From: Pseudoalteromonas piscicida
Lineage (GTDB): Bacteria; Pseudomonadota; Gammaproteobacteria; Enterobacterales; Alteromonadaceae
Assembly (NCBI RefSeq): GCF_002744175.1
Contig: NZ_NKHF01000072.1
Location: forward strand, 1-64,000
Reading direction: 5' to 3'
Length of the DNA: 64,000 bases
Under the pieces are notes generated by a model. That model was given only the letters and a program-made list of their open reading frames with translations, was not told where the DNA came from and did no database searches. Both the position numbers and the translations under genes were made by a program. Each line of letters starts with the position of its first letter. Position 1 is the first letter of the stretch. This document shows positions 9,445 through 20,373 of the stretch, in pieces.

Positions 9445-10112
9445 TGTGTAACACAAGCCAAAGCCCACTGAGTCATTTACTCGATAATAATAAGTTGTGG
9501 GCGGATCGCACCAATGCCAGTGATCCTGATTTTTTTAAGAAGCTATCTGAGCAGCAAAACCCAGATTATTTATGGATCGGTTGTTCAGACTCTCGCGTGC
9601 CGGCGAATGAGATTGTTGATTTAATGCCGGGAGAGTTATTTGTGCATCGTAATGTGGCAAATGTGGTCGTACACACAGATCATAACTGTTTGTCGGTAAT
9701 GCAATATGCGGTTGAGGTCCTAAAAGTCGATCATATTATGGTTGTTGGGCATTATGGCTGCGGTGGTGTACAAGCTGTATTAGATAATGCCAAATTTGGA
9801 TTGATTGATAATTGGCTCCGCCATGTTGCGGATGTCAAAGAGAAGCATCAGGCTATTATTGAACGAGTCGCTGAGCAACAACAGTGTGCGGCATTATGTG
9901 AGCTTAACGTGATTGAGCAAGTACGTAATGTTTGTCAGAGTAATATCGTGCAGGATGCGTGGTTGAGAGGTCAACAATTGACGGTTCATGGTTGGGTCTA
10001 TGGTCTTGCCGATGGGCTGTTAAATGAAGTTGTTAATGCGGTGGAGGACATGGAGCAACTGTCGCTATGCTACGAGAAATCATTGCTCGGTGTGAATCAG
10101 CGCTATTGCTAG
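9444..10112 (+). CDS. can: Beta-class carbonic anhydrase
   Basis: This 222-residue zinc enzyme interconverts CO2 and bicarbonate in the cytoplasm, supplying bicarbonate to carboxylases. The zinc and catalytic residues are C47 and D49 in GCSDSRVP, and H103 and C106 in GHYGCGGV. GWVYGLADGLL near the C terminus is also typical. The length matches E. coli Can. Its ATG overlaps the stop of the methyltransferase (TAATG), indicating coupled translation. Confidence 0.94.
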   Translation: MCNTSQSPLSHLLDNNKLWADRTNASDPDFFKKLSEQQNPDYLWIGCSDSRVPANEIVDLMPGELFVHRNVANVVVHTDHNCLSVMQYAVEVLKVDHIMVVGHYGCGGVQAVLDNAKFGLIDNWLRHVADVKEKHQAIIERVAEQQQCAALCELNVIEQVRNVCQSNIVQDAWLRGQQLTVHGWVYGLADGLLNEVVNAVEDMEQLSLCYEKSLLGVNQRYC

Positions 10113-10192
10113 GGGCGCTCGACTTGGCGCCTAGTAATCTAAGCAAAAGTTGAGCAACAATGAACAAAGCGCAGTCAAGGGAACCCAAAGGG

Positions 10193-10380
10193 CAGCGCTT
10201 GATTGGCATTTCTACTGCGTTGCCCCACAAGGAGGTGGGGTAAGGTGACTTTGCAGGAGCACAAAGTTTTTATCGCCTGACTCACATAGAATAACTATGC
10301 TACACAGACTTTGCTTTGTATAAATGGCAATCAAAGTGCTGCAAAAACAAACTTGAAAGATCAACAGGCCCTTGGGCCGC
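10193..10380. repeat. Intergenic inverted-repeat element between can and ubiK
   Basis: Arms at 10193-10211 and about 10321-10342 are inverted copies of one another (GCAGCGCTTGATTGGCATTT against the reverse complement GCAGCACTTTGATTGCCATTT), differing at about three positions. They enclose roughly 110 bases that contain a perfect hairpin, CCCCAC/GTGGGG, at 10223-10240. A small palindrome GGCCC-TT-GGGCC follows at 10367-10378. There is no coding potential. The element probably belongs to a dispersed intergenic repeat family and may end transcripts of both converging genes. Confidence 0.45.
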
Positions 10381-10390
10381 GTGACTTTAA

Positions 10391-10660
10391 TTACTCTTGT
10401 GCGTCAGTGTGTTGATCGGCTAGCTGGGCTTCAAGTTGGGCTACTTTTTCTTCAAGCTCTACCAACTTTTCACGTGTACGGATCAACACTTTGCTTTGAA
10501 TATCGAATTCTTCTCTGCTGACAAAGTCCATTTCTGATAACTTGCTTTGAATAGCTTGCTTAGTTCTGGCTTCAAACGTTTCAGCAAGGTTCTTGACACC
10601 TTGTGGCATATTGCTGGAAATTTGTTTGGCAATTTCTTCAATTTTGGCTGGGTTAATCAT
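10391..10660 (-). CDS. ubiK: Ubiquinone biosynthesis accessory factor UbiK (YqiC/BMFP family)
   Basis: The 89-residue product has an amphipathic N-terminal helical region (PAKIEEIAKQISSNMP) and a C-terminal coiled coil (LIRTREKLVELEEKVAQLEAQLAD). This is the layout of UbiK/YqiC proteins, which partner UbiJ in the soluble Ubi complex for aerobic ubiquinone synthesis. VSREEFDIQSKVL is a conserved stretch of the family. It is a single gene, divergent from rep across 194 bases. Confidence 0.88.
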   Translation of the reverse strand: MINPAKIEEIAKQISSNMPQGVKNLAETFEARTKQAIQSKLSEMDFVSREEFDIQSKVLIRTREKLVELEEKVAQLEAQLADQHTDAQE

Positions 10661-10747
10661 TTTCTTACCTTAGCTTGGGAGTCAGTATACAAGCCCCATC
10701 TTACCTTATGCACGAGAGGGGGAAAAGGTTCGCTTCATAGTTTTACA

Positions 10748-10776
10748 TTGATACGGTAAACTAGCAGGCTTAGTTT
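10748..10776 (+). promoter_or_regulatory. Possible sigma-70 promoter of rep
   Basis: TTGATA at 10748-10753 lies 17 bases before TAGTTT at 10771-10776, about 80 bases upstream of the rep ATG. The -10 element is a weak match and TTATAA at 10775-10780 is an alternative with poorer spacing. Confidence 0.35.
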
Positions 10777-10854
10777 ATAAGAATTCCTCAACCCCTCAGC
10801 ACTGATAGTTGTTGCCAACCCTGTGCCAAGCGAGAAGATAACCGGATTAGTTGC

Positions 10855-12870
10855 ATGAAGCTCAACCCAAAACAAGACGAAGCAGTAAAGTATATTAGTG
10901 GCCCATGCCTTGTATTGGCAGGGGCGGGATCAGGTAAAACCCGCGTTATTACTAATAAAATTGCCTATTTGGTACAGCAGTGCGAATACAAGGCAAAAAA
11001 TATCGCAGCGGTAACCTTTACTAACAAAGCCGCAAAAGAAATGCGTGAGCGTGTGGCGCAAACTCTAGGCAAGCAAGAAGCAAAAGGGTTGTGGGTTTCT
11101 ACTTTTCATACTCTGGGCTTAGAAATCATTAAAAAGGAAGTAAAAACGTTGGGCTACAAGCCGGGTTTTTCCTTATTTGATGATCAAGATACCAACCAGT
11201 TGCTAAGTGAGCTGACGGAAAAAGAACTGGAGCGTGATAAAGATTTGCTCAATTTGCTAAAAATGCAGATTGGTAATTGGAAGAATGAGCTTATTCTTCC
11301 AGAACGCGCCATCCGAGAAGCAAAAGAGCCACAAAAAGCACTATTTGCACAACTTTATGCGCGTTATCAAACTCAGCTTCGTGCTTATAATGCGTTGGAT
11401 TTTGATGATCTGATCATGATCCCAACCTTGTTATTAAATCAGTCGGTAGAAGTGAGAGAACGTTGGCAGCAGCGTTTCCGGTATTTGCTGGTGGATGAGT
11501 ATCAAGATACCAACACTAGCCAATATCAACTGGTTAAATTGTTGGTGGGGGAGCGAGCGCGTTTCACTGTGGTAGGAGATGATGACCAGTCTATCTATTC
11601 GTGGCGTGGCGCTAAGCCGCAAAACCTTGTACTTCTAAGCAAGGACTTTCCTGGTTTACGGCTGATCAAATTAGAACAAAACTACCGCAGTGCAGGACGG
11701 ATCTTAAAAGCGGCCAACATTCTTATTGCCAACAACCCCCATGAGTTTGATAAACAACTGTTTAGTGAGCTGGGATATGGTGATCCGATCCGCGTGATAG
11801 CGACTCGTGATGAAGAACATGAAGCTGAGCGTGTGGTTGCCGAGATTATTTCGCATAAATTTATGAAGCGAACGAGCTATCGTGACTATGCTTTGTTATA
11901 TCGTGGTAACCATCAAGCTCGAGTGTTTGAAAAAGCGTTAATGACTAACCGCATTCCTTATAAAATCAGTGGCGGGATGTCTTTCTTTGCACGCAGTGAA
12001 ATTAAAGACATCATGGCGTATTTACGATTTTTGGTGAATCAGGATGATGACAATGCGTTTTTACGCATAGTGAATACGCCAAGACGTGAAATTGGGCCGG
12101 TAACGCTAGAAAAGCTTGGTAGTTTTGCAAACGAGCGTCACATCAGTTTATTTGCAGCATGCTTCGAGACCGAACTGGCTGAACGATTGGCAGGACGTGG
12201 CTTGAATGCGTTGATGGGCTTCGCTCGTTGGGTTGTTGAACTTGCTGATCGCGCCACACGTGGTGATACGCTAGAAGCCGTTAAGGATATGATCCGAGAG
12301 ATTAATTACGAAGCCTATTTGTATGAGTCATCACCCAGCGCTAAAGCAGCTGAAATGCGAATGAAAAATGTCTCGGAGTTATATCGTTGGATCAGCGATA
12401 TGCTTACCGGCGATGCGGATAATCCAGCGATGACGCTTCCCGAGGTGGTTAGCAAACTCACGCTCAGAGATATGCTAGAACGTAATGAGGAAGAGGATGA
12501 TTCTGACGCCGTACAGCTACTTACCTTACATGCCTCCAAAGGCCTCGAATACCCACATGTATTTATGGTAGGAATGGAAGAAGGATTATTGCCGCACCAA
12601 ACCAGTATCGACGAAGATAATGTTGAAGAAGAAAGGCGCTTGGCATATGTTGGGATCACTCGAGCCCAGCAAACGTTAACATTGACCTATACCAAGAGTC
12701 GCCGTCAATTCGGTGAGCAGATCACCCCTGAGTTAAGCCGCTTTGTGCAAGAATTGCCACAAGACGACCTACAAATAGAGGGGAAAAAGCCTGTGGCGAC
12801 ACAGGCCGAGCGAATGGAAAAGGGTAAGTCTAACGTTGCGAATTTACGTGCAATGCTAAGACGGGATTGA
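10855..12870 (+). CDS. rep: ATP-dependent DNA helicase Rep
   Basis: This 671-residue superfamily 1A helicase moves 3' to 5' on single-stranded DNA and helps forks pass bound proteins. It starts with the Q-motif region (NPKQDEAV) and has Walker A AGAGSGKT at residues 22-29 and Walker B VDEYQDTN with D214 and E215. [13 protein letters not shown] (motif III), QNYRS (motif IV), [16 protein letters not shown] (motif V) and VGITRAQ (motif VI) follow. The length matches E. coli Rep rather than the longer UvrD or PcrA. The 3' end overlaps the convergent GGDEF gene by 15 bases. Confidence 0.95.
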   Translation: MKLNPKQDEAVKYISGPCLVLAGAGSGKTRVITNKIAYLVQQCEYKAKNIAAVTFTNKAAKEMRERVAQTLGKQEAKGLWVSTFHTLGLEIIKKEVKTLGYKPGFSLFDDQDTNQLLSELTEKELERDKDLLNLLKMQIGNWKNELILPERAIREAKEPQKALFAQLYARYQTQLRAYNALDFDDLIMIPTLLLNQSVEVRERWQQRFRYLLVDEYQDTNTSQYQLVKLLVGERARFTVVGDDDQSIYSWRGAKPQNLVLLSKDFPGLRLIKLEQNYRSAGRILKAANILIANNPHEFDKQLFSELGYGDPIRVIATRDEEHEAERVVAEIISHKFMKRTSYRDYALLYRGNHQARVFEKALMTNRIPYKISGGMSFFARSEIKDIMAYLRFLVNQDDDNAFLRIVNTPRREIGPVTLEKLGSFANERHISLFAACFETELAERLAGRGLNALMGFARWVVELADRATRGDTLEAVKDMIREINYEAYLYESSPSAKAAEMRMKNVSELYRWISDMLTGDADNPAMTLPEVVSKLTLRDMLERNEEEDDSDAVQLLTLHASKGLEYPHVFMVGMEEGLLPHQTSIDEDNVEEERRLAYVGITRAQQTLTLTYTKSRRQFGEQITPELSRFVQELPQDDLQIEGKKPVATQAERMEKGKSNVANLRAMLRRD

Positions 12871-15426
12871 TTCGTTGTCGTAGCTTTGGATAAAGGTTGT
12901 TATATCACGGTCTTTATCTAAAGCTTGTTGCTTGCCAAAAAATAGCTGTAACCCATGCTTTTCCAATAAACTTCTAAAGTTTAATATTGCCGGACCACGA
13001 GCAATAACCTTGATATTCTTCACCTTAGTGACCGCGATAATTCCTTGTAGTTGAACCTCGTAGCTAGTCTGTTGTAGTACACGTTTACTAAACGTCGAGC
13101 TTAGCAGTACGTAGGTAAAATCAACTTGACTGATCAGCGTGAGATCACAGCGATCTTTCCCAAAATTATTAAGGCCAATAGGGATACCCATTTCAGTTAG
13201 CGCTCTGAGGTTAAGGATCTGCTGGCTAGAGGCAAATCGAATTTCACTCTCTTCAAATAGTAAACAAAGCGCCTTATCTTGCCTTTTAAGCTGCTGCTTG
13301 AGTGCATCAAAGTGATTGTTTTCCAGCAGCATGGTTGAGCAGCCAAAGAGGATGTCTTCTTCACGATTGTTGGCAATCTCTTGCGCTCTGTTGAGTAGGT
13401 GCAGCTCTATTTCTAGGTGTTGAGGTTTTTCTGCTGCAAACTTTTTCAAAATATCAAAGCTTGTACTGCCAAGTACTGGGTGTTCACCAAATGCTTCTAT
13501 AAACCCGATGGGTTCGGCATTATCAGACAGATTCACGATTTCCGTACAACGGAAATGCGTTGGTAGTTTATCTAGGTGATGCTGCTCTTGCTGTTTTTGT
13601 GCATTCGAGCTGGCAGTGAGTAAGGGATGATAAAACTCATAACGACCACGGCCTGCATTTTTGGCGTAATACATTGCCGCGTCCGCATCCCTAATAATCT
13701 CGTCGGTATTGCGATAAAGTTTATTGCTATAGGTAATACCGATACTCGCGCCGCTTTGCATGCATACCCCTTTTAAACAAAAGGGTTGCTGCATCACTTT
13801 AATGATCCGCTTAGCGACATCTTCAGCTTGTTGGCGATCGGTTAAGTGATCGAGAAGCACCACAAATTCATCCCCCGCAAGTCGAGCTAACAAGTCGTGC
13901 TCTCGAATACATTCAGAGAAAGACTGGGCGACCCATACTAAAAACTGATCTCCCGCCTGATGGCCTAGTTCATCATTTATGTCCTTAAATTTATCTAAAT
14001 CGATAAACAGAACAGCAAAATTATCTTCGGGATATCTATGATGCTTTTTTAGGGTTTTCTCAAGTTGAGTCAAGAATAAGCTGCGATTAGGCAAACCTGT
14101 CAGTGAATCATGATGGGCATCATGGTAAAGCTGTTGCTCTATCTTTTTGCGCTCTTCCATTTGCATTTGCAAATGCAAATTTGCTTGTTGTAATTCTTTG
14201 GTTTTTTCAGCCACCCTATGTTCTAGCTGCTGGTGACTGATCTTTAATGCCTGATTAGCCAAATGCGTCTGTAGTACAGATGCTATTTGATTAGACACAA
14301 AAGAAATTAGCTCAACGTCGTCATAATCGAACTCATATTTATGATCATAGGCCTGACAAGCAATGAGCCCTATTACTCCTGTTGCTGTTTTTAAGGGGGC
14401 ACCGAGCCAGCTAGTTGCCGATAATTTGTGATCGTAACCCTTAGGTCGCTCTACCGTACCTTCTGCGGCTAGCGCTTTAGCCCGAGTACAGTCGATTAAT
14501 TGGCTTTGTTCGGTACGGATCACCAGTTCACTGTAACCTTTTGCAAAAGGTCTGGTTTTATAACTGGTTTTTTCATCGACGCTATATGGGAAAGTTAACC
14601 AGTCATTTTCTTTATCATATAATGCGATATAGAGATTATCCGCAAAAGTAATAGAACGAATAATGTCGTGAACTTGCTGGTATACGTCGTCAATATCAGA
14701 GAACTGTGTTGCTAACTCTGATATTTTGAATAAGATCTGCTGTCTCTCGAGGGCGCGTTTGCGGTTGTCTATTTCTTTGTTCAGTGCTTCGTTACTTTGC
14801 ATCAGCGCTCGGGTACGGATCTTTACTTCTGATTCTAGTAACTCTCGTTTCTTTACCCGCTCTATTGCAGTGGCCAAATATAAAGACATCACTTCGAGCA
14901 ATTCTACTTGGTGATCGCTATAAGCTTGTTCTGCTTGGTAGCTTTGTGACACCATGACCCCAATGATTGCGCCATCACGATAGATGGGGACGCCAACCCA
15001 ATGCTCTGCTTGGCTGCCTAATATTTTAAACTCACCGTTTTGAGCTCGTGACAGCATGTCTTCTTTGGTTAGGTAAACGGTTTCACCAGTTTTAAAGACA
15101 AACCCTGTGACGCCATCTTTAAAATGGTGGGCTTCATGTAAAGGTATAGAAACACCGTCTTTTTCATCAACAAAATAAGACAGCTCCAAAGCTTGGGTAA
15201 AACGATTTTGCAAGACCACATAAAAGCTCTTGCTAGGCAGGTATTGCGATAGAATATTGTGAATTGCAGGATACAACAGGGTAAGCTCAGCAACAGTGCT
15301 AGCCTGTTCTGATAGTTGAATTAATGTGTATTGCAGTTGAGACTTTCTTTTGTACTTTTCGAGTAAAGACTCTAATCTGGCGGTTCGCCGAGATAATCTC
15401 TCAACCTGTTGTAGTGGCTCTTCCAA
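12856..15426 (-). CDS. Cytoplasmic dual-GAF, GGDEF and degenerate-EAL protein
   Basis: The 856-residue product has no membrane segment. An N-terminal coiled coil (1-35) precedes two GAF domains at about 35-195 and 235-395. A long coiled coil (about 395-435) leads into a GGDEF domain. Its signature reads AGDEF at residues 517-521, a variant that can still be active, and the substrate helix [10 protein letters not shown] is present. The last 230 residues align with an EAL fold but lack its residues: no EAL triplet, FEESE for the ELTES motif, and NNFGKD at 752-757 for DDFGTG. I infer a diguanylate cyclase or c-di-GMP receptor with an inactive phosphodiesterase domain. Confidence 0.85.
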   Translation of the reverse strand: MEEPLQQVERLSRRTARLESLLEKYKRKSQLQYTLIQLSEQASTVAELTLLYPAIHNILSQYLPSKSFYVVLQNRFTQALELSYFVDEKDGVSIPLHEAHHFKDGVTGFVFKTGETVYLTKEDMLSRAQNGEFKILGSQAEHWVGVPIYRDGAIIGVMVSQSYQAEQAYSDHQVELLEVMSLYLATAIERVKKRELLESEVKIRTRALMQSNEALNKEIDNRKRALERQQILFKISELATQFSDIDDVYQQVHDIIRSITFADNLYIALYDKENDWLTFPYSVDEKTSYKTRPFAKGYSELVIRTEQSQLIDCTRAKALAAEGTVERPKGYDHKLSATSWLGAPLKTATGVIGLIACQAYDHKYEFDYDDVELISFVSNQIASVLQTHLANQALKISHQQLEHRVAEKTKELQQANLHLQMQMEERKKIEQQLYHDAHHDSLTGLPNRSLFLTQLEKTLKKHHRYPEDNFAVLFIDLDKFKDINDELGHQAGDQFLVWVAQSFSECIREHDLLARLAGDEFVVLLDHLTDRQQAEDVAKRIIKVMQQPFCLKGVCMQSGASIGITYSNKLYRNTDEIIRDADAAMYYAKNAGRGRYEFYHPLLTASSNAQKQQEQHHLDKLPTHFRCTEIVNLSDNAEPIGFIEAFGEHPVLGSTSFDILKKFAAEKPQHLEIELHLLNRAQEIANNREEDILFGCSTMLLENNHFDALKQQLKRQDKALCLLFEESEIRFASSQQILNLRALTEMGIPIGLNNFGKDRCDLTLISQVDFTYVLLSSTFSKRVLQQTSYEVQLQGIIAVTKVKNIKVIARGPAILNFRSLLEKHGLQLFFGKQQALDKDRDITTFIQSYDNESIPS

Positions 15427-15581
15427 TGACGAAACCAGTTCTTATTTTTGTTTAATTATTGAGCTTAATAGTTTCACTTTTAGCCGAGGCGGTCAAGTGC
15501 AATTTACTCATTCTAGTACGCTTAAGTGCGCGGGTTGTTTTGATGTTGAATGCTGCGTTTAATGACGTCACTTTAAAGACA

Positions 15582-15608
15582 AAAGTGCAGCGTTTTACGC
15601 TGCACTTT
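15582..15608 (-). terminator. Rho-independent terminator of the cytochrome c5 gene
   Basis: An 11-bp perfect stem (15582-15592 with 15598-15608, five-base loop) follows the cytochrome gene on the minus strand, and T-rich sequence follows it. It may also work in the other direction. Confidence 0.7.
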
Positions 15609-15649
15609 GAACAAATATTTCCACTAAAATAGAGTCGTTGGCTTAATAC

Positions 15650-16042
15650 TTATTTTTTCGTCATAAAGTCAATCGCAGCCGCGATTTCATCATCAGAACA
15701 ATCCATACAAGTACCACGAGGTGGCATTGCATTAAAGCCATTAATTGCGTGGTCTAGTAATACGTCATTGCCTTTTGCAAGACGAGGAGCCCAGTCGTCA
15801 GCTGTTTTTGGCGCACCTAGTGCACCTGTGCCGTGACAGGCAAAACACGCTGCTTGATAAACTTGCTCGCCAGAGCGAGGACCCGCTGGTTTAGCGTCGG
15901 CCGCACTTTCTGCACCAGCTAAATATACTGAGCCGATAGGCTGAAGACGTTGTTTGATCGCTTCTTCAGTTAAAGAATTGTCGTATGGTTGCGCAACTGC
16001 GGCTGTTGATAGCAATAAAAGTGCTGCTGAAAGTTTTTTCAT
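15650..16042 (-). CDS. Periplasmic cytochrome c5
   Basis: The 130-residue precursor has a signal peptide ending near AVAQ. It has one heme-binding motif, CFACH, and an axial methionine in NAMPPRG. A C-terminal CMDC pair is the extra disulfide typical of cytochromes c5. It shuttles electrons in the periplasm, usually to cytochrome oxidases. It stands alone between the GGDEF gene and elbB. A strong hairpin terminator lies 42 bases past the stop. Confidence 0.9.
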   Translation of the reverse strand: MKKLSAALLLLSTAAVAQPYDNSLTEEAIKQRLQPIGSVYLAGAESAADAKPAGPRSGEQVYQAACFACHGTGALGAPKTADDWAPRLAKGNDVLLDHAINGFNAMPPRGTCMDCSDDEIAAAIDFMTKK

Positions 16043-16298
16043 TTACCTTGCTCACTTCGTTTGAACGTGTTCAATCACGATGATGGATGACGGAATTATT
16101 GGGATTATAACGCCACCTGTTCATTTATAAAACGTAAACTTGAGTATAAATGGTTAAAACCATTAATTTATTGCGTTAGGGCAAGCTTTTTTGCCTAAAT
16201 TCGCAAAATGTAAAGCCGCAGGTGTGTACCTCGGCTTCGCTTGTCACGTCTCAATAGTTATTACTTTGATACGAAGTCAAAGTGTAACCGGTTTAACA

Positions 16299-16949
16299 TT
16301 AAGCCATTTCAATTAGCTTGATGATGGCTTTTTCAATGCCGGTGGCAGCTTCAAGCACTGATGAAGCCAACATATATGCAGGCGTAGAGATCACTTTCTC
16401 ATTCTCATCAACCACAATCTCTGTTACTTTGCACTCAACATGCTTAGCGCCTAGGGTGTTGATCGCCGCGGCGGTATCAGCATCAGAACCAATAGTTGCA
16501 AGAGTGCCTGGAGCGTGAATATGTGGGATCAACGCAGGGGCTATGCATAGGTAGGCAATCGGTTTTTGCTGACGGCTAAAGGCACTACATGCGACCTTTA
16601 CGCTTTCTAGTATCGTTGAGTCTGCCCCTTTAAAAGCAAAATCAGAGAGGTTTTTCGCCACCCCAAAACCGCCCGGTAACACTAATGCATCAAACTCATC
16701 AGCGTTAAGAGTGTCAAGATCTGCGACTTCTCCTCTAGCAATGCGTGCAGCTTCTACCAGCACGTTGCGACGTTCATTTTGAGTGTCACCGGTAAGGTGA
16801 TTGATAACGTGAAATTGATCAATATTAGGTGCAAAGCACTGATAACTTGCCCCAAGTTTTTCGAGGTTAAGTAGTGTTAATACAGATTCATGGATCTCAG
16901 CGCCATCAAATACACCACAGCCACTTAAAATTACCGCTATTTTCTTCAT
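16299..16949 (-). CDS. elbB: ElbB, DJ-1/PfpI-family glyoxalase-like protein
   Basis: The 216-residue product matches ElbB in length and in motifs: VILSGCGVFDGAEIHE at the N terminus, ALVLPGGFGVAKNLSDFA in the middle and YLCIAPALIPHI with the conserved nucleophile-type cysteine. The family has weak glyoxalase activity and was first linked to isoprenoid synthesis by indirect genetics, so the physiological role is uncertain. It is a single gene. A 7-bp hairpin (16263-16283) lies just beyond the stop. Confidence 0.9.
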   Translation of the reverse strand: MKKIAVILSGCGVFDGAEIHESVLTLLNLEKLGASYQCFAPNIDQFHVINHLTGDTQNERRNVLVEAARIARGEVADLDTLNADEFDALVLPGGFGVAKNLSDFAFKGADSTILESVKVACSAFSRQQKPIAYLCIAPALIPHIHAPGTLATIGSDADTAAAINTLGAKHVECKVTEIVVDENEKVISTPAYMLASSVLEAATGIEKAIIKLIEMA

Positions 16950-17131
16950 TCATTACTCCCTTCAATGTCTCGTTATACGTGCTATATGCATAAAAAGAAT
17001 TATACACGGATTAAAAAATTATAAAGGATCTTCTATGATCTTTGATCAATTGTGTTAGTATACTCCTCCGCTTGAGAAAAACAGGCTATTTTTTACTCAC
17101 CTAGACAGTAGTGCGTGACTAAAAAAATTCT

Positions 17132-17140
17132 TTATCCACA
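17132..17140 (+). promoter_or_regulatory. DnaA box upstream of polA (first)
   Basis: TTATCCACA is a perfect match to the high-affinity DnaA box. It lies 241 bases before the polA start, within a 432-base gap between elbB and polA that holds no gene. With a second perfect box 121 bases downstream, chance is unlikely. Confidence 0.55.
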
Positions 17141-17260
17141 AATGGCTAAAGATAATAACAACAAGAAAAGCTAAAAAAACGCAAGTAAATCAATGTTTTG
17201 CTACGTACTTCGACTTTCTAATCAAAGTTCCGAAGCGATTTTTCCTGTTTGTCTACAAAG

Positions 17261-17269
17261 TTATCCACA
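17261..17269 (+). promoter_or_regulatory. DnaA box upstream of polA (second)
   Basis: This is a second perfect TTATCCACA on the same strand, 112 bases before the polA start. It may let DnaA control polA transcription. The gap has no cluster of further boxes or AT-rich 13-mers of the kind that define a replication origin. Confidence 0.55.
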
Positions 17270-17381
17270 GGTAAGGCCGAAATTAGCCCACAACAGAGCT
17301 AACGTGAAACTCGTTTTATTTTGTGCCTTGTGGCATCCTTACACTCTACTCCACATATGACTAATTTAGGATCCAATATTT

Positions 17382-20138
17382 ATGTCTCAGATCCCTCAAA
17401 ATCCGTTGATCTTGGTTGATGGTTCTTCCTATTTATTTCGTGCTTATCATGCGCCGCCACATTTAACTAATTCCAAAGGCGAAGCAACAGGCGCGATCTA
17501 TGGCGTGATCAATATGCTGAAGAGCTTGCTTAAACAATACCAGCCAAGTCATATGGTAGTAGTCTTTGATGCGAAAGGGCCTACTTTTCGCAATGAAATG
17601 TACAGTGAGTATAAAGCGCACCGTCCACCGATGCCGGATGATCTTAGAACGCAAATCGAACCGATCCATGAGATTATCAAAGCAATGGGCCTACCGCTTG
17701 TTAGCATCAGTGGTGTAGAAGCTGATGATGTGATCGGCACATTTTCTAGAATTGCTGCTGAGCAAAGCCGCCATGTGTTGATAAGTACTGGCGATAAAGA
17801 CATGGCGCAATTGGTTAATGAGCACGTTACTTTGATCAATACGATGACCAATACCATTTTAGACCCTGAAGGTGTTGTCGATAAGTTTGGCATTGGCCCT
17901 GAGCTAATAATCGATTACCTCGCCTTAATGGGAGATAAAGTCGATAATATTCCGGGCGTTCCTGGCGTCGGTGAAAAAACAGCATTAGCTATGTTGCAAG
18001 GGCTTGGATCCATTGATTCTTTATATCAGAATTTGGATAAGATCGCTGATTTAGGCTTCCGTGGCGCAAAAACCATGGCGAAGAAACTGGAAGCGCACCA
18101 AGAGCAACTGAAACTCTCGTACGAGCTGGCTACAATTAAGCTTGATTGCGAGGTAGAGCAAGATCTAGAAGCGTTTAAGATCGCTGAGATGGATAAAGAT
18201 CGTTTGATTGAGCTGTATGGTCAATGTGAGTTTAAGCGTTGGTTAGCAGAGCTATTAGATGGTCAGCAACAGGCTGATATTGTTAATGTTGAAGCCGAGG
18301 GATCTGCGCCTGCTGCGGCGCAAGTGGAAACACAATATGAGACGATCCTCACAAAAGCGCAATTAGATGAGTGGGCCGCAAAACTCAGCGCCGCAGATCT
18401 GGTCGCTTTTGATACGGAGACCACCAGTGTGAACTACATGCAAGCGGATTTAGTTGGCATGAGTTTCGCGGTTGCACCTGGAGAAGCAGCGTACTTGCCA
18501 ATTTGCCATGATTATGTGGGGGCACCTGAACAATTGTCACAGCAAGTTGTGTTTGATGTGATGGCACCACTGTTGGCCGATCCTGAGATCAAAAAAGTTG
18601 GGCAGAACTTAAAATACGATCAAAGTGTACTTGCTCGAGCAGGTCTTACGCTTGATGGTATCGCTTTTGACACTATGCTGGAATCATATGTATTTAATAG
18701 TGTAGGCACGCGTCACGATATGGACTCGCTGGCGCTAAAATACTTAGGCCATAAAACAATCAGCTTTGAAGACATTGCGGGTAAAGGTAAGAACCAGTTG
18801 ACCTTTAACCAAATTGAGTTGGAAAAAGCCGCTCCTTACGCTGCGGAAGACGCTGATATTACCCTAAGGCTACATCAACATCTTTGGCCGTTAATTGAAA
18901 AAGAAAATAGCTTAAAGCAGGTTTTCACTGAGATCGAACTGCCGCTGTTGAGCGTTTTGTCTCGCATCGAGCGGACTGGCGTACACATTGATGGTGATAT
19001 GCTTGCGAAGCAAAGTGTTGAGATAGAAAAGCGTTTAGGAGAATTGGAACAGCAAGCTTTTGATATTGCAGGTGAAGAATTTAATCTTAGTTCAACTAAG
19101 CAATTACAGGCGATATTGTTCGACAAGCTGGCGCTACCGGTGATCAAGAAAACGCCAAAAGGCGCTCCTTCCACCGCAGAAGAGGTTCTGCAAGAGTTGG
19201 CCCATGATTATCCACTGCCAAAGCTGATTATTGAGCACCGTGGTTTATCCAAACTAAAGTCCACCTATACCGATAAACTTCCTAAGTTGGTCAATGCTGA
19301 TACTGGGCGTGTCCATACTTCTTATCATCAAGCGGTAACTGCTACTGGACGCTTGAGCTCTAGCGATCCTAACTTACAAAATATTCCGATCCGAAACGAA
19401 GCTGGTCGCCGTATCCGACAAGCATTTGTTGCCGACACCAATAAACAAATTGTTGCTGCTGACTACAGCCAAATCGAGTTGAGGATCATGGCTCACTTGT
19501 CACAGGACAAAGGGTTGTTGACCGCCTTCGCAGAAGGAAAAGATGTACACAGTGCAACTGCGTCAGAGGTTTTCTCTGTACCGCTAGAAGAGGTAACCTC
19601 GGATATGCGCCGCAAAGCCAAAGCCGTTAACTTTGGTTTGATCTATGGTATGAGTGCATTTGGCCTATCGCGCCAGCTAGACATTCCTAGACATGAAGCA
19701 CAGCATTATATGGATACTTACTTTGAGCGTTTCCCTGGAGTGCTAGAATATATGGAGCGCACTCGTGAGGAAGCTGCAGAGAAAGGGTATGTGGAAACTT
19801 TATTCGGGCGCCGTCTCTATTTACCTGATATTAAAGCGCGTAATGGTGCTCGTAGAAAGGCCGCTGAGCGTGCCGCAATTAATGCACCGATGCAAGGTAC
19901 TGCTGCTGACATCATCAAAAAAGCGATGATTAAAGTAGATGAGTGGCTACAAACGTGCAGCAGTGATGATATCCAGTTATTGATGCAAGTGCACGATGAA
20001 TTGGTGTTTGAAGTACACAGTGACAAAGTCACTGAATACAGTGAAAAGATTTGTGAACTAATGAGTGAAGCTGCGAAGCTGGATGTACCATTATTGGTTG
20101 AAGCCGATAGTGGAGACAACTGGGAGCAAGCGCACTAA
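17382..20138 (+). CDS. polA: DNA polymerase I
   Basis: The 918-residue enzyme fills repair gaps and removes Okazaki primers. Three domains are present. The 5'-3' exonuclease is residues 1-290 ([24 protein letters not shown]). The 3'-5' proofreading domain is about 325-515, with intact D344 and E346 in DTETTS. The polymerase domain has motif [13 protein letters not shown] and motif C HDE at 871-873. The length is close to the E. coli protein. All catalytic residues I can check are present, so proofreading should work. It is monocistronic, preceded by two DnaA boxes and followed by a 9-bp hairpin. Confidence 0.97.
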   Translation: MSQIPQNPLILVDGSSYLFRAYHAPPHLTNSKGEATGAIYGVINMLKSLLKQYQPSHMVVVFDAKGPTFRNEMYSEYKAHRPPMPDDLRTQIEPIHEIIKAMGLPLVSISGVEADDVIGTFSRIAAEQSRHVLISTGDKDMAQLVNEHVTLINTMTNTILDPEGVVDKFGIGPELIIDYLALMGDKVDNIPGVPGVGEKTALAMLQGLGSIDSLYQNLDKIADLGFRGAKTMAKKLEAHQEQLKLSYELATIKLDCEVEQDLEAFKIAEMDKDRLIELYGQCEFKRWLAELLDGQQQADIVNVEAEGSAPAAAQVETQYETILTKAQLDEWAAKLSAADLVAFDTETTSVNYMQADLVGMSFAVAPGEAAYLPICHDYVGAPEQLSQQVVFDVMAPLLADPEIKKVGQNLKYDQSVLARAGLTLDGIAFDTMLESYVFNSVGTRHDMDSLALKYLGHKTISFEDIAGKGKNQLTFNQIELEKAAPYAAEDADITLRLHQHLWPLIEKENSLKQVFTEIELPLLSVLSRIERTGVHIDGDMLAKQSVEIEKRLGELEQQAFDIAGEEFNLSSTKQLQAILFDKLALPVIKKTPKGAPSTAEEVLQELAHDYPLPKLIIEHRGLSKLKSTYTDKLPKLVNADTGRVHTSYHQAVTATGRLSSSDPNLQNIPIRNEAGRRIRQAFVADTNKQIVAADYSQIELRIMAHLSQDKGLLTAFAEGKDVHSATASEVFSVPLEEVTSDMRRKAKAVNFGLIYGMSAFGLSRQLDIPRHEAQHYMDTYFERFPGVLEYMERTREEAAEKGYVETLFGRRLYLPDIKARNGARRKAAERAAINAPMQGTAADIIKKAMIKVDEWLQTCSSDDIQLLMQVHDELVFEVHSDKVTEYSEKICELMSEAAKLDVPLLVEADSGDNWEQAH

Positions 20139-20173
20139 CTCAAAGGAACAAAAACGAGATTATTGTCCATTTC

Positions 20174-20195
20174 GCACCGGCTATTCAGCCGGTGC
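20174..20195. terminator. Hairpin downstream of polA
   Basis: GCACCGGCT at 20174-20182 pairs perfectly with AGCCGGTGC at 20187-20195 across a four-base loop, 35 bases after polA. No T run follows, so it may be a weak terminator or an mRNA 3' end stabiliser. Confidence 0.45.
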
Positions 20196-20373
20196 AGATT
20201 CAAAAATACCGCTCGCTTAACATAGGTTAGCGAGTAAGCACTTGCTGTATAACGTCTTTAAATTGTAGCCTCTGTTAATCTTGGGTAACAAAAAATAATT
20301 TATCGTTGAAAGTTTATCAAATTGGCTTAAGTTTTGCTTTTTGGTGTTTATTTCTGGACGTCTATTTGATAGA

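Noticed and set aside
17132..17269. A replication origin at the DnaA boxes
   Set aside because: Only two boxes are present, with no AT-rich 13-mer array and no dnaA, gidA or mioC neighbour. Gene regulation is the simpler reading.
16950..17381. A small gene or RNA in the elbB-polA gap
   Set aside because: Apart from the DnaA boxes I find no terminator, no good reading frame and no strong promoter pair.
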